Shown here: positions 23,651 to 33,100 of the stretch, in pieces
Layout of the letters: each line of letters opens with the position of its first letter
How positions within the stretch are numbered: the first letter of the stretch is position 1
NCBI RefSeq assembly: GCF_000379765.1
Contig: NZ_KB903498.1
Coordinates: 190,778 to 254,777 of the forward strand
DNA: 64,000 nucleotides
DNA from: Flexithrix dorotheae DSM 6795
GTDB taxonomy: Bacteria; Bacteroidota; Bacteroidia; Cytophagales; Flammeovirgaceae
Direction: 5' to 3'
Position numbers and translations under genes: made by a program
The notes under the pieces: model-generated
What the model was told of the DNA's origin: nothing
The model's input: the letters and a program-made list of their open reading frames with translations, nothing else
Database searches by the model: none

Positions 23651-25735
23651 CTAATATTTATCCCCGGAAATCCATCGGTTTTGGATACCCCAGGAAGTAT
23701 TCGGTTTGGCCGATGATGTGATCACTAATTCACCTCCACTCATAATCTCCTGATGAGTGAGCCAGTTTCGTTCCAGCGGTTTTCCATTGAAAGTCGCTTG
23801 CTGTATATATGCATGGTCCGGATTATAGTTTTCCACCTTGATCAAAAAACTTTTTCCATTTTCCCAGTTGAACTTAATTTCTTCCAACAAGGGAGCATGC
23901 AGGTAATAAACCGGTTCGCCTATACAAGCCGGGAATAATCCACAGGAAGCCCATACATACCAACTTGACATGGTTCCTGCATCATCATCCATGGTGGGTA
24001 GATAAGTGGCTGGATCATTCTTGTAAATCCTGCCCACAAAAGAACCTGTTCCCCGACTATTGTTATTGAAGTAATGCTGCACAACAGTATCCACCGCAAT
24101 TTTATGAATAATTGCCTGCGATTTCCATGGCTGGGAAGTTCCCTGGTACATTCCTGTGGTTTGTAAATCAGGCTGGTTGGCATGGTTGTAATAATCTCCT
24201 TCGAAAAACTCATCCAGTTCCGCCAGAAAAGTTTTCTCCCCTCCAGTCAAATCCATCAACCCATTTTGGTCGAAAGGAACAAACCAGCGATATTGCCAAA
24301 CAGTTCCCTGATACATTCCTCTTGCACCCATTCTGTCCACATCATTTTTAGACAAATCTTTAAAATCTTTCATCCAGTAAGATTTGTAATTCAAAGCCTT
24401 ATCCAAAAACTTTTTACCTTGGGTTTTTTGACCTAAAGTATCAAGAATTTGAGAAAGTGCCCAGGCATCGTAGGAAGCTTCCAATGCCTCATCAGGATGG
24501 TTGTATGGAAGTTTTTCAACCTCACTTATGAGTGAATCCGCAATTTTATCAAAATCTAAATTGACCCCTTTTCTATAGGCATCTAAAAGTACCACAATGG
24601 CATGCTCAGTTCTCACGGTAGGAGAAGGTTCGTTTTCCGTAGCAAAATCTTTTTTCCCATAGGCATACAGATTGGCAATTGACCCAGCGATATCCTTGAA
24701 ACGTTCTGGATATACAATTGAAAGCAGAGGAAGCTGGGTGCGATAATTGTCCCAAATGGCCCATCCATTATAAATTGGCGTATCAGATTGTTGTACCGAA
24801 CCATCCACCGCCCGATAATAGCCATCTTCTTCGTTAACCATATACGGAGATTGAATGGCACGGTATAAATAGGAATAGAAAAGTTCCTTTCGCTCCTGAT
24901 CACCTTTTACCTCAATATGACTAAGTAATTTGTTCCATGCCAGATTACTTTCCGCTTTCATTTGCAAAAAAGCATTTTGTTTGACGGAATTTTTAGCATA
25001 TTCTACATTTACTGAAGAAAGGGCTAAATGGATTTCCACATCTTCCTGGTCTGGTTTGAGCTGGGCCAATACCTGATGTTCACCTACTTCCACCCATTCA
25101 ACAGACTGGCTCACTTCCATGTAATAATAAATCTTGTATTGGCCATCTCCGCAAGTAGTTCGGGCTTCAATCCATCCACACATGGAGTTGCCTTCAATAT
25201 GGTGGGCTTCAGCCCTGAATCTATTGACAATTGAGTGACCCAGATCAAAATAAAGTCCTTTTTCACCTTCAGGGAATTCGTAATGATGCATACCATAGTT
25301 CCCCACCACAGTAAACTCAGCTGAAAGCTGATTGGTAAAAGCCACCCTATAATAACCTGGTGAAGCACTATCTCCAGTCTTCATCAATTTTGAGTTTTCC
25401 CAACTATCGCCTATAAACGGTTTGACCAGAATATTTCCACCGCTTCCCTGGCAACCCACCCCTTCAAAGCGATTGTGGGAAAACCCTAAAAATTCTTTTG
25501 CATAATATTCATAACCCGTGTGTGTGGAAGGATAAGTATGCGGGCCAATACTCAACATACTAAAAGGATAAGAAGCTGCTGGAGACATTTGCCCGTGGTC
25601 ACCCGAAGTACCAAGAAAAGCATTAACTAAACTTGCAGGTTCAGCCTTTTCTTCAGTTAATTGATTGTCTTGTTTCCGCTGTGAACAGGAAAAATTAAAA
25701 ACCAGAATTAAGGTATAAATTAAAAGTAAACGCAT
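23651..25735 (-). CDS. GH92 family alpha-mannosidase with Gln at the catalytic-acid position
   Basis: 694-residue lipoprotein from ATG 25735 (MRLLLIYTL, lipobox VFNFSC). It shows GH92 features: VNAFLGTSGDHGQMSPAASYPFSM, GYEYYAKEFLGFSHNRFEGVGC, WDNYRTQLPLLSIVYPERF, WQYRWFVPFD, SQPWKSQ and DDDAGTMSSWYVW (Asp583-585). GH92 enzymes are Ca2+-dependent exo-alpha-mannosidases. The canonical motif EGNxWQYxWxVPHD has the general-acid Glu; here it reads YQGTVWQYRW with Gln476 (codon 24308-24310). Such a swap is known from GH92 enzymes acting on mannose-1-phospho-6-mannose, where phosphate is a good leaving group, so a mannosyl-phosphate substrate is plausible. The upstream extension to 25798 overlaps the previous gene and is rejected. 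Confidence 0.9.
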   Translation of the reverse strand: MRLLLIYTLILVFNFSCSQRKQDNQLTEEKAEPASLVNAFLGTSGDHGQMSPAASYPFSMLSIGPHTYPSTHTGYEYYAKEFLGFSHNRFEGVGCQGSGGNILVKPFIGDSWENSKLMKTGDSASPGYYRVAFTNQLSAEFTVVGNYGMHHYEFPEGEKGLYFDLGHSIVNRFRAEAHHIEGNSMCGWIEARTTCGDGQYKIYYYMEVSQSVEWVEVGEHQVLAQLKPDQEDVEIHLALSSVNVEYAKNSVKQNAFLQMKAESNLAWNKLLSHIEVKGDQERKELFYSYLYRAIQSPYMVNEEDGYYRAVDGSVQQSDTPIYNGWAIWDNYRTQLPLLSIVYPERFKDIAGSIANLYAYGKKDFATENEPSPTVRTEHAIVVLLDAYRKGVNLDFDKIADSLISEVEKLPYNHPDEALEASYDAWALSQILDTLGQKTQGKKFLDKALNYKSYWMKDFKDLSKNDVDRMGARGMYQGTVWQYRWFVPFDQNGLMDLTGGEKTFLAELDEFFEGDYYNHANQPDLQTTGMYQGTSQPWKSQAIIHKIAVDTVVQHYFNNNSRGTGSFVGRIYKNDPATYLPTMDDDAGTMSSWYVWASCGLFPACIGEPVYYLHAPLLEEIKFNWENGKSFLIKVENYNPDHAYIQQATFNGKPLERNWLTHQEIMSGGELVITSSAKPNTSWGIQNRWISGDKY

Positions 25736-25740
25736 GAATT

Positions 25741-27006
25741 TTAGGGATCTAGAGGTTCTATTGGATTTTGTTGAAACGAATTGATATTTGGTAACCATTC
25801 TAAGGTGGTTGGGAAAATCCTATCTAATAATTTACAAGGCAAATACCCAAGTTCTTCCATATTTCTGTCATAAAAATTTTGTGAGCCAACATAGTCACTA
25901 TGCCTAAAATTGGTGGTTACCAAGCCAGGTTTATCGGTTGGTACTCCATATTTAAACAACAGGCGGGAAGCATTGCGGAGATTAGTAGTGGTATGCCTTG
26001 CATGTGGCTCAATAATTATATGCTGTTCAGGAATACCGTACTTCTCCATTAATTCATTTTTCATTTCAATGGCTTCACAAGATGGAGTACGGTAAGGATG
26101 TACATGACCTCCAGAAACAATGATAAGAGGGGCTTTTCCTTCTTTAAACTGTCGGGCGGCCACTCTAAGATTGAATTTACCCAAAGGTGTAAGCGATACT
26201 CCATAAATTTCCGAACCTGCCCCAAGAACCAGAATGGAAGCATAAGGGTATTTTTCCCAGGAAACAGAAGGAATATAATTGACTGCTGTCTGGTTTTCGA
26301 GACTTTCCATAGGTTCATATCGTGCTGCTTCATCTTTATGATTGATATATAAAAGCGAATTTGTAAAATCAAGGCTAAAATCAAAAAACAAGGGACTTTT
26401 TTCTGCCTGAATCAGAATATCACTTGCCCAGGAATGAATCGTATATATATAAGTCCTGCTGTTCACATCATAAACCACTGAATCGATGTTGGGGTAAATT
26501 GCTTTTTCACCATTTCCATAGACCTTTATAGAATGGTTCATCCCTTCAGCACATATCTGCCAGGCCTTTTTTAAAAGCTCTACATCAGACAGGGAATCAT
26601 ATAACTGATACGCCATAGATGGGCGCACATGTTGAGTGGTTAAGCTTGCTAAAGCCTGGCTTTTTTTGAACAGCTTTTCCAGGTTCTTACCCACCTCTGC
26701 AATTTCTTTTTCTGACCATAAAAAAGAGTTTACCACACAGGAACGGTCCCTTGCACAGGATTCTACAGCCTTTCTAATAGCTTGAAGTTTCCTCTCTTTT
26801 AGTGCAGTAAGGTCTTTATCACTAGTCAGTAACTCCTTTGTTTCTGGTACTTTTTGAAAAAGAGTAAGCAAATAAAAATTCTTGTCCTGAACCAGGGAAG
26901 ATGACTTAACATTCCGATAGCTTATGGAACCGGAAATATTGGATTGTCCCCAACTGATCTGGAGGCAAAGGCAAAAAGTTATGAATAGAAAAATGTATTT
27001 TTTCAT
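25741..27006 (-). CDS. YdcF-like (DUF218) secreted protein
   Basis: 421 residues from ATG 27006: signal peptide (MKKYIFLFITFCLCLQISWGQ), a poorly conserved helical N-terminal half (about 25-230) and a DUF218/YdcF domain (about 230-385) with ASILVLGAGSEIYG, LRVAARQFKEGKAPLIIVSGGHVHPYRT, EAIEMKNELMEKYGIPEQHIIIEPHARHTTTNLRNA and LVTTNFRHSDYVG. The DUF218 family includes SanA and ElyC; its chemistry is not settled. Its stop lies 6 bp before the GH92 start and 34 bp separate it from the PLC gene, so all three are cotranscribed. A role in processing the same glycan is inferred from context only. Confidence 0.82.
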   Translation of the reverse strand: MKKYIFLFITFCLCLQISWGQSNISGSISYRNVKSSSLVQDKNFYLLTLFQKVPETKELLTSDKDLTALKERKLQAIRKAVESCARDRSCVVNSFLWSEKEIAEVGKNLEKLFKKSQALASLTTQHVRPSMAYQLYDSLSDVELLKKAWQICAEGMNHSIKVYGNGEKAIYPNIDSVVYDVNSRTYIYTIHSWASDILIQAEKSPLFFDFSLDFTNSLLYINHKDEAARYEPMESLENQTAVNYIPSVSWEKYPYASILVLGAGSEIYGVSLTPLGKFNLRVAARQFKEGKAPLIIVSGGHVHPYRTPSCEAIEMKNELMEKYGIPEQHIIIEPHARHTTTNLRNASRLLFKYGVPTDKPGLVTTNFRHSDYVGSQNFYDRNMEELGYLPCKLLDRIFPTTLEWLPNINSFQQNPIEPLDP

Positions 27007-27040
27007 ATTATATAATGTGAAAAGTTTAGGTTTTTGAAGC

Positions 27041-28264
27041 TCACTTTGAGTTACCATTTACAGGATTAATCCTTACCGGTTTCTCATTGGGTAGTTGCAC
27101 AAAATAGTCGGTGCCATAATTATTTCCCGGTTTAAAAAAATCTGTGGAAATAACTTGAGCACCACTTTCAAAGGCAGCCTTGGCCCGACTCATGTCATTA
27201 ACCTTTGCTTCATAGGTCTCTATATCGGATCGGGTCCGTACCAAGTATCCTTTTTTCACCGCAGCTTTAATCTCTTCTTTCCTCATTAAAGAATTGTCCA
27301 ACAGCAAAAAGGCTGCGTAAGATTGCCCGGGTTCTGACTGGACAAACATAGCCCTGCCTTCAAGGTTAGGCCTGTTTTCCACATATGGACTTTTTAAAGA
27401 CATTCCGGCAGTGGAGGGTAAAAGCATAAATACAAATTTGCCAAGAGATGCTGAAAGCAGTGGCCAGTTTTGTGCTAAAACGCCCTCTTCCAGCGTGGAA
27501 TATTCACCCCTAACCAAATCAGGAGTGATTACTTTTTCTTTTCCTAAAACCGAGAAAATTAAGTGATCCAATTCATCAAAAACTTCCGCAGTGTAGGGCA
27601 ACACTTCTGCTGAATTTGGGAATATGGGAATACCTTTGTCCTTTGCCTCAATCATAATAAAAACAGGGACATGACCAGGGTGTTTATCCGACCAGTTTTT
27701 CAAGGCTATAAGCGCCTGCTCAAAGGTGGTATAATGGGAACGGAAATCTATATCCGGAACATGCAGTACTTTAAAACCTGGCTTTTCCAAACCAGTGCTG
27801 TCATATGGTAAAAATTCTTTATAGCCTTTTTGACGTAGGACATCATAAACCGCAGGTCTGGTAAACCGATTTCCCGTTGGATCGTAATAGACATCAATTT
27901 CAAAAGATCGTAACCCTGAATCAAGCTGTTCCCTAAAATCTGGGTGATCATAGGAAAGGCCTTCGCTCATTTTAACCTTGTTGGGATGGTATTCCTTGTA
28001 CTTTGCTTTTTGATCTTCAGGTATACTTGCCTGATTTTGAGCCATCATCTGCTCAAAAATCGGATCAATAAAATTTGAAATGGCCGTATCAAGTGGCAGG
28101 GCATAACTATTATGTGTACCCAATACCTGGATTTGATTGATTTTTATACTTTCGGGTAAAACAACCGAAGCATCTTCTACCTTAAAAGCTGTTTGATTGC
28201 AAGCATATAGAATTAATCCAAAAAGGAAAGCACCTGATATCCTTGATAGATAAATCAGTTTCAT
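27041..28264 (-). CDS. Ca2+-dependent PI-PLC-like phosphodiesterase lipoprotein
   Basis: 407 residues, lipobox GLILYAC. The TIM-barrel of phosphoinositide phospholipase C (PI-PLC-C1 type) is recognisable, and all key residues have counterparts: His51-Asn52 in LGTHNSY, Glu122 and Asp124 in LRSFEIDVYYD, His168 in VLHVPDIDF, Glu206 in MIEAKD. In eukaryotic PLC these positions are the two catalytic His and the Ca2+ ligands. The enzyme would cleave a phosphodiester next to inositol, in phosphatidylinositol or in an inositol-phospholipid glycan anchor. It sits between SusD and the YdcF/GH92 genes on one strand. The exact substrate is inferred. Confidence 0.85.
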   Translation of the reverse strand: MKLIYLSRISGAFLFGLILYACNQTAFKVEDASVVLPESIKINQIQVLGTHNSYALPLDTAISNFIDPIFEQMMAQNQASIPEDQKAKYKEYHPNKVKMSEGLSYDHPDFREQLDSGLRSFEIDVYYDPTGNRFTRPAVYDVLRQKGYKEFLPYDSTGLEKPGFKVLHVPDIDFRSHYTTFEQALIALKNWSDKHPGHVPVFIMIEAKDKGIPIFPNSAEVLPYTAEVFDELDHLIFSVLGKEKVITPDLVRGEYSTLEEGVLAQNWPLLSASLGKFVFMLLPSTAGMSLKSPYVENRPNLEGRAMFVQSEPGQSYAAFLLLDNSLMRKEEIKAAVKKGYLVRTRSDIETYEAKVNDMSRAKAAFESGAQVISTDFFKPGNNYGTDYFVQLPNEKPVRINPVNGNSK

Positions 28265-28311
28265 GGAATACTTTGTTAAGAAAGTTCTGATGAAAAATAG
28301 GAATGATAAGA

Positions 28312-28338
28312 TACTGTCAGGCTAATTGCCTGACAGTA
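28312..28338 (-). terminator. Strong intercistronic hairpin after susD-like gene
   Basis: TACTGTCAGGC / GCCTGACAGTA, an 11-bp perfect stem with a 5-nt loop, lies 58 bp past the SusD stop and 48 bp before the PLC start. On the minus strand no good T tract follows. It may protect the 3' end of the susCD mRNA or reduce read-through into the enzyme genes. Confidence 0.6.
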
Positions 28339-28395
28339 AAAAATTACAAGGATTTTCCTTGATAAGAGCTAATTTAATTATCTATTAAAATTTGA

Positions 28396-30054
28396 TTAAT
28401 AGCCTTCTCTTTGAATCACTTTGTCGTCTCCCACCAGGTCTATATAAGATTGAGGGATTGGGAAATACTCGTTCACACCTTCTGTAAATTTGGCATTGGT
28501 CAGGTGTGACCTTTTAGTTTTCTCCACCTCAATATATGTGTTGATGGTCTCTGAGGCAATTCCCCATCTTACCAGATCGAAAAAACGATGACCTTCCATA
28601 GCCAGCTCTAGCCTTCTTTCCAAACGAACCGCCTCAAGTGCAGCCTGTGCATCGGTCCAAGCCTCGGTGTAAAGTGCTATTTTATAATCGTCAGCAGGTG
28701 ATGATTGATCCAGTGTCATTACATACTGGCTGTTTTGTGCACGCTCCCTAACTTCATTTACTATCGCTCTTGCACCTTCTAGATCATTCAAAGCCACTAA
28801 GGCTTCGGCTTTCCATAAAAGAAGATCAGCATAGCGAATAATGTAGTAGTTAAGGGCACTCACATATGGCCAGGTTTTTACTTGTAAATCCGAATTTACA
28901 GAAACAATTCTTTTCTTAGGGCTGAATGGTCCGTAAGTGGACAAATCTCTTGCCCAGGATGATTCATATAAAATATCCAAATCAAGATAAGGAATCTCTG
29001 GTCTGCCTACGGTATGGTCAAGTCTCGGATCTACAAAATCACCATCCGTCAGGTCCACATTGTCATTTACAGGTAAACCCTCCACATTGGTTTTATAAGC
29101 ATTAATTAGATTTTGAGATGGTCTGTGGAATCCATATTGTGGATAAAAAGGTCCTCCTGGTGCAGACAAACGATCACCAATGCTTCCATTGTAGTTACTA
29201 GGCGCATCGTCATTTACGGTATGCTGTACAGCAAAAATAATTTCTGAACTGTTGTCATTTTCAGGAAGAAATACATCCCTGAAATTTGGAAGCAAGGCAT
29301 ATTTCTGGCTCTCAATTACTTCGTTAGTGGCGGCCAGAGCTTCATTCCATTTTTGCTGATATACGTAGCATTTTGCCAAATAAGCTTTTGCAGTAATTTT
29401 ATTAGGACGTCCGGCTTCCTCCTGATCCATTGGCAGGTTGTCGTAGGCTACCTGAAAATTTTCCTCAATTTTACCCCATAATTCATCTGAAGAAAACTCC
29501 ACATTTGAAGCGTAATAATCTTCAACCAGGGTTGCAGACTCATCAATATAGGGAATCTGGTTATAGATCCTTTTAAGTTCAAAATAATAATGCCCTCTTA
29601 AAAAACTCAATTCACCCAATCTTACCGGCTTTAAAGCAGGATCAAAAGCTGATGACTCATTTAAAAGTTGTATAGCTACATTGGTCCTTTTTACTCCTTC
29701 ATAAAGTGCTGCCCATTTACGCTCTACATCGGTAATGGTTGCATAAATGTTAAAAATTTCCATCTGGTGAATTTGGTTCTGGTCACCAGTACCTCCACCT
29801 CCTTTGTAGGCATCATCTGACATAACATCACCAAAACTCCAGTTAGATGCCGGAGAGTTGAAAGCACTACTGGCCCCATCAAATTGCCCATTAAGTATAC
29901 TGTATGCTGCAATTATAGCTCCTTCCACATTTTCAGGAGCTGTCATGTTATCCGGATCGATTTCACCATAAGGAGTTTCGTCCAAAAAGCTATCTGAACA
30001 AGAAGCAAAAAATAATGCTGCTGTTAGAAATATATATATGAATGATTTTTTCAT
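28396..30054 (-). CDS. RagB/SusD family surface glycan-binding lipoprotein
   Basis: 552 residues with lipobox (ALFFASC) and the SusD hallmark SDSFLDETPYGEIDPDN. The N-terminal TPR-like part contains LGELSFLRGHYYFELKRIYNQIPYID and AYLAKCYVYQQKWNEALAATNEVI; the C-terminal SusD signature contains YYIIRYADLLLWKAEALVALND, LERRLELAMEGHRFFDLVRWG and EYFPIPQSYIDL. It is the lid of the SusC transporter encoded 56 bp upstream. The ligand is not deducible from sequence; neighbours point to a mannose- and phosphoinositol-containing glycan. Confidence 0.96.
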   Translation of the reverse strand: MKKSFIYIFLTAALFFASCSDSFLDETPYGEIDPDNMTAPENVEGAIIAAYSILNGQFDGASSAFNSPASNWSFGDVMSDDAYKGGGGTGDQNQIHQMEIFNIYATITDVERKWAALYEGVKRTNVAIQLLNESSAFDPALKPVRLGELSFLRGHYYFELKRIYNQIPYIDESATLVEDYYASNVEFSSDELWGKIEENFQVAYDNLPMDQEEAGRPNKITAKAYLAKCYVYQQKWNEALAATNEVIESQKYALLPNFRDVFLPENDNSSEIIFAVQHTVNDDAPSNYNGSIGDRLSAPGGPFYPQYGFHRPSQNLINAYKTNVEGLPVNDNVDLTDGDFVDPRLDHTVGRPEIPYLDLDILYESSWARDLSTYGPFSPKKRIVSVNSDLQVKTWPYVSALNYYIIRYADLLLWKAEALVALNDLEGARAIVNEVRERAQNSQYVMTLDQSSPADDYKIALYTEAWTDAQAALEAVRLERRLELAMEGHRFFDLVRWGIASETINTYIEVEKTKRSHLTNAKFTEGVNEYFPIPQSYIDLVGDDKVIQREGY

Positions 30055-30110
30055 TTTTCTGTTTGATTAGAAATTTTTATAAAAATTGATCTTCAGAATA
30101 CCTACTAATT

Positions 30111-33100
30111 TTAGAATTTGACATTAAGTCCCATAGTAAAGGTTCTTGATGGAGGATAAATACCACGATCTATACCAATATCAAGGTTTCTGTTACTTGA
30201 AGAGTAGTTTTGAAGACCAAGTTCTGGAGACATTCCATCGTAACCTGTGATGGTAAATACGTTATTCACCTGTCCGTACAACCTTAAATCAAGTCCTTTC
30301 AGTTTATTTCCCGGGAAAGTATATCCCAACTGCAGGTTATAAAGCTTAAAATACGAACCATCCTCCACATAATAAGAAGATACTCTGATGTTGTTGTTAG
30401 GATCATCCAAACTCAAACGAGGGATTTCAGAACCGGGATTTTCAGGGGTCCAGGCATCAAGAACAGTTTCGCTTTTGTTATAAGCTGCCTGGTTAAAGAA
30501 TTCCGTTTTATACTTTGTCAGGTTATAAATATCGTTTCCAAAAGAACCGTTGAATAGCATACCCAAATCAAATCCTTTATAATAAAAACTCATGTTCACA
30601 CCAAGAATCAGGTCAGGATGAGGCGAACCAATAAATGTTCTGTCATCTGTATCCAGGTCTCCATCTCCGTCCACATCATTAAAAATAAGGTCTCCTGGCT
30701 GAGCATTTGGCTGTATTCCATGAGCGTCTACTTCGGTCTGGGTTTTAAAAATTCCTGCGGACTCATATCCATAGAAAGAGCCGATTGGCTGACCAACTGT
30801 TGATCTGGAAATTTCCTGACCAAAGTTCACTCCGTGTAAAGAAGAGCTGGGAATTCCCAGGTAAGACACTCCTTCTAATTCTGTTAACTCATTTTTATAA
30901 GCAGTAAGGTTAAATCCTACATTATAATTGAACTCATTTGAGTGACCCTTATAATTTACCGTCAATTCCAGACCACTGTTTTTCATTTGGCCACCGTTTG
31001 TCCAAGTTCCATCACTTGTTCCTCCATAAGTAAGTGGAATTGGAGTATACACCAGGATATCGTCAGTCACTTTATTGAAATATTCTGCGGTAATATCCAA
31101 TTTGTTATCAAACAAACCTAAATCCAAACCAACACTTGTCTGAGTGGTCACCTCCCATTTTAGGTTAGGATTAGCCACTCTCGTTTGTACAAGACCTGTA
31201 TAAACCGACTCTTGTGCGCCATCAATGGCATAATTGGAATAGGTAGCATTGTTTTGATAGCTAAACAAAGTAGAGTAAGATGGAACCTGCTGATTACCAG
31301 CATTACCCCAGCTGGCACGAAGTTTTAAAGAACTTACTGGAGCTACATCAAAAAAGGCCTCCTCGCTAATGATCCAGCCAGCAGAAAATGCAGGGAATGT
31401 TCCCCAATTGTTTTCGCTTAATCTGGAAGTACCATCTCTTCTTAAAGTAGCCGAGAACAGATATTTATCCAGAAAGCTATAATTAACTTTACCAAAAAAT
31501 GATAATAATGACCAGTCGCTGGCACTACCAGAGTTTAATTGGTTGTCAGTACCGTTAGACAAGTACCAGAAATTTGGGTCTTCATACAAAAAGCTTTGTC
31601 TTGAAGCCGAAAAGCCTTCCCCATAATACTCAATAGATTCCTGTCCAATTAATACATCAAAATTATGATCCCCAAGATCTTTTTGGTAAGTCAATGTATT
31701 TGACCATGTGAACTGGTAATTAAATGAATTGCCTGTACTTAAGCTATTTATAGAACTTGTGGAGAAAACATTGTCGTCAATAGGACTGAAGTTCCTGTAA
31801 TTGTTGCTATTAAAATCGATACCCAGGTTAGTTTTTAGCTTTAAATCCCCCAGATCAAGGCCAGCAAAAACATTTCCCAAAAGTCTGATTCTTTTATCCG
31901 TATGGTCTTTGCCTCTGTCAAGTCTTCTCATTGGATTGCCAATATCATTAATTGGATTTCCTGCGTAAACTCCATTGTTGTCTTTTACAGGTACAATTGA
32001 CGGAAATTGAAAGGCATCGTAAGTGATACTACCCAGAGAAGAGTTGATCCCCACATCGGTGGTTCGGGAGTAGGTTCCTGAAAAATTTTCACCTATTTCA
32101 ATCAGATCCTTTATCTTATAACTTGAGTTAAATCTGGCAGTAATTCTATCAAAACCAGTATGCTTAATTATCCCTTCCTGATTGTAATAACCAAGGCTAA
32201 ATACGTGTCTGCCCGATTCATTTCCTTTAGAAACGGAAAGGTTATATGACTGAACAGTTGCCGGATTAAATATTTCCTGCACCCAATCTACATCTGCACT
32301 TGGTATCACCTGCCCATCATCCAGGAAACCCGGAATTACAGCCTGATTTGGATCATCTCCATAAATATCACTTGAAGGCGTACCTCCATCATTCTTGGTG
32401 GCCTGCCATAACATATCACCATATCCCTGAGCAGAAAGCATTTTTGGTAAATTATAGGCTTTTTGAACACCAGCATAGGCATCAAACTCGATTACACTTT
32501 CTTCGCTTCCTCCTTGTTTGGTAGTAATGACCACCACTCCATTTGCAGCCCTTGAACCGTAAATGGAAGCTGCTGCAGCATCTTTCAATACCTGAATGGA
32601 TTCGATATCCTGAGGGTTAATGCTGTTCATACCATTTGACACCGGAATACCATCGATGATGTATAGCGGGTCATTATTGTTAATCGTACCATAACCTCTC
32701 ACCCTTACAGTTACATTACCACCTGGTGCATTGTCGGTAAGCACCTGCACACCAGCCATTCTCCCATCAAGCATTTTATCTACACTTGATGTAGGAATTG
32801 ATTTGATTTCCTCTGCATTTACAGTGGCAACCGAACCAGTTACATCACGTTTTTTCTGAGTGTTATAACCCATTACTACCAGTTCATCCAGTTGGGCAAA
32901 ATCCTCCTCCAGGGCAACTTCAATAATACTTTGATTTTCAATGTTAACAATTGCTGTCTGGAAACCTGTGAATGAAACTGAGATTTCTTTGTAATTACTG
33001 GGAATAGTCAATTTAAACTTACCGTCCACATCGGTAATAGTACCAGTTGTAGTACCGACTACAATCACTGAAGCACCGGGAAGTGGCTCATTTGTGGATG

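Noticed and set aside
23651-23680. The GH92 and YdcF genes read as starting at 25798 and 27057
   Set aside because: The longer frames overlap upstream coding sequence and place the signal peptides internally; ATG 25735 and ATG 27006 give proper signal peptides and tight operon spacing.
23753-25368. Open frames on both strands within the GH92 gene
   Set aside because: All are shadows of the GH92 frame with motif support for GH92 only.
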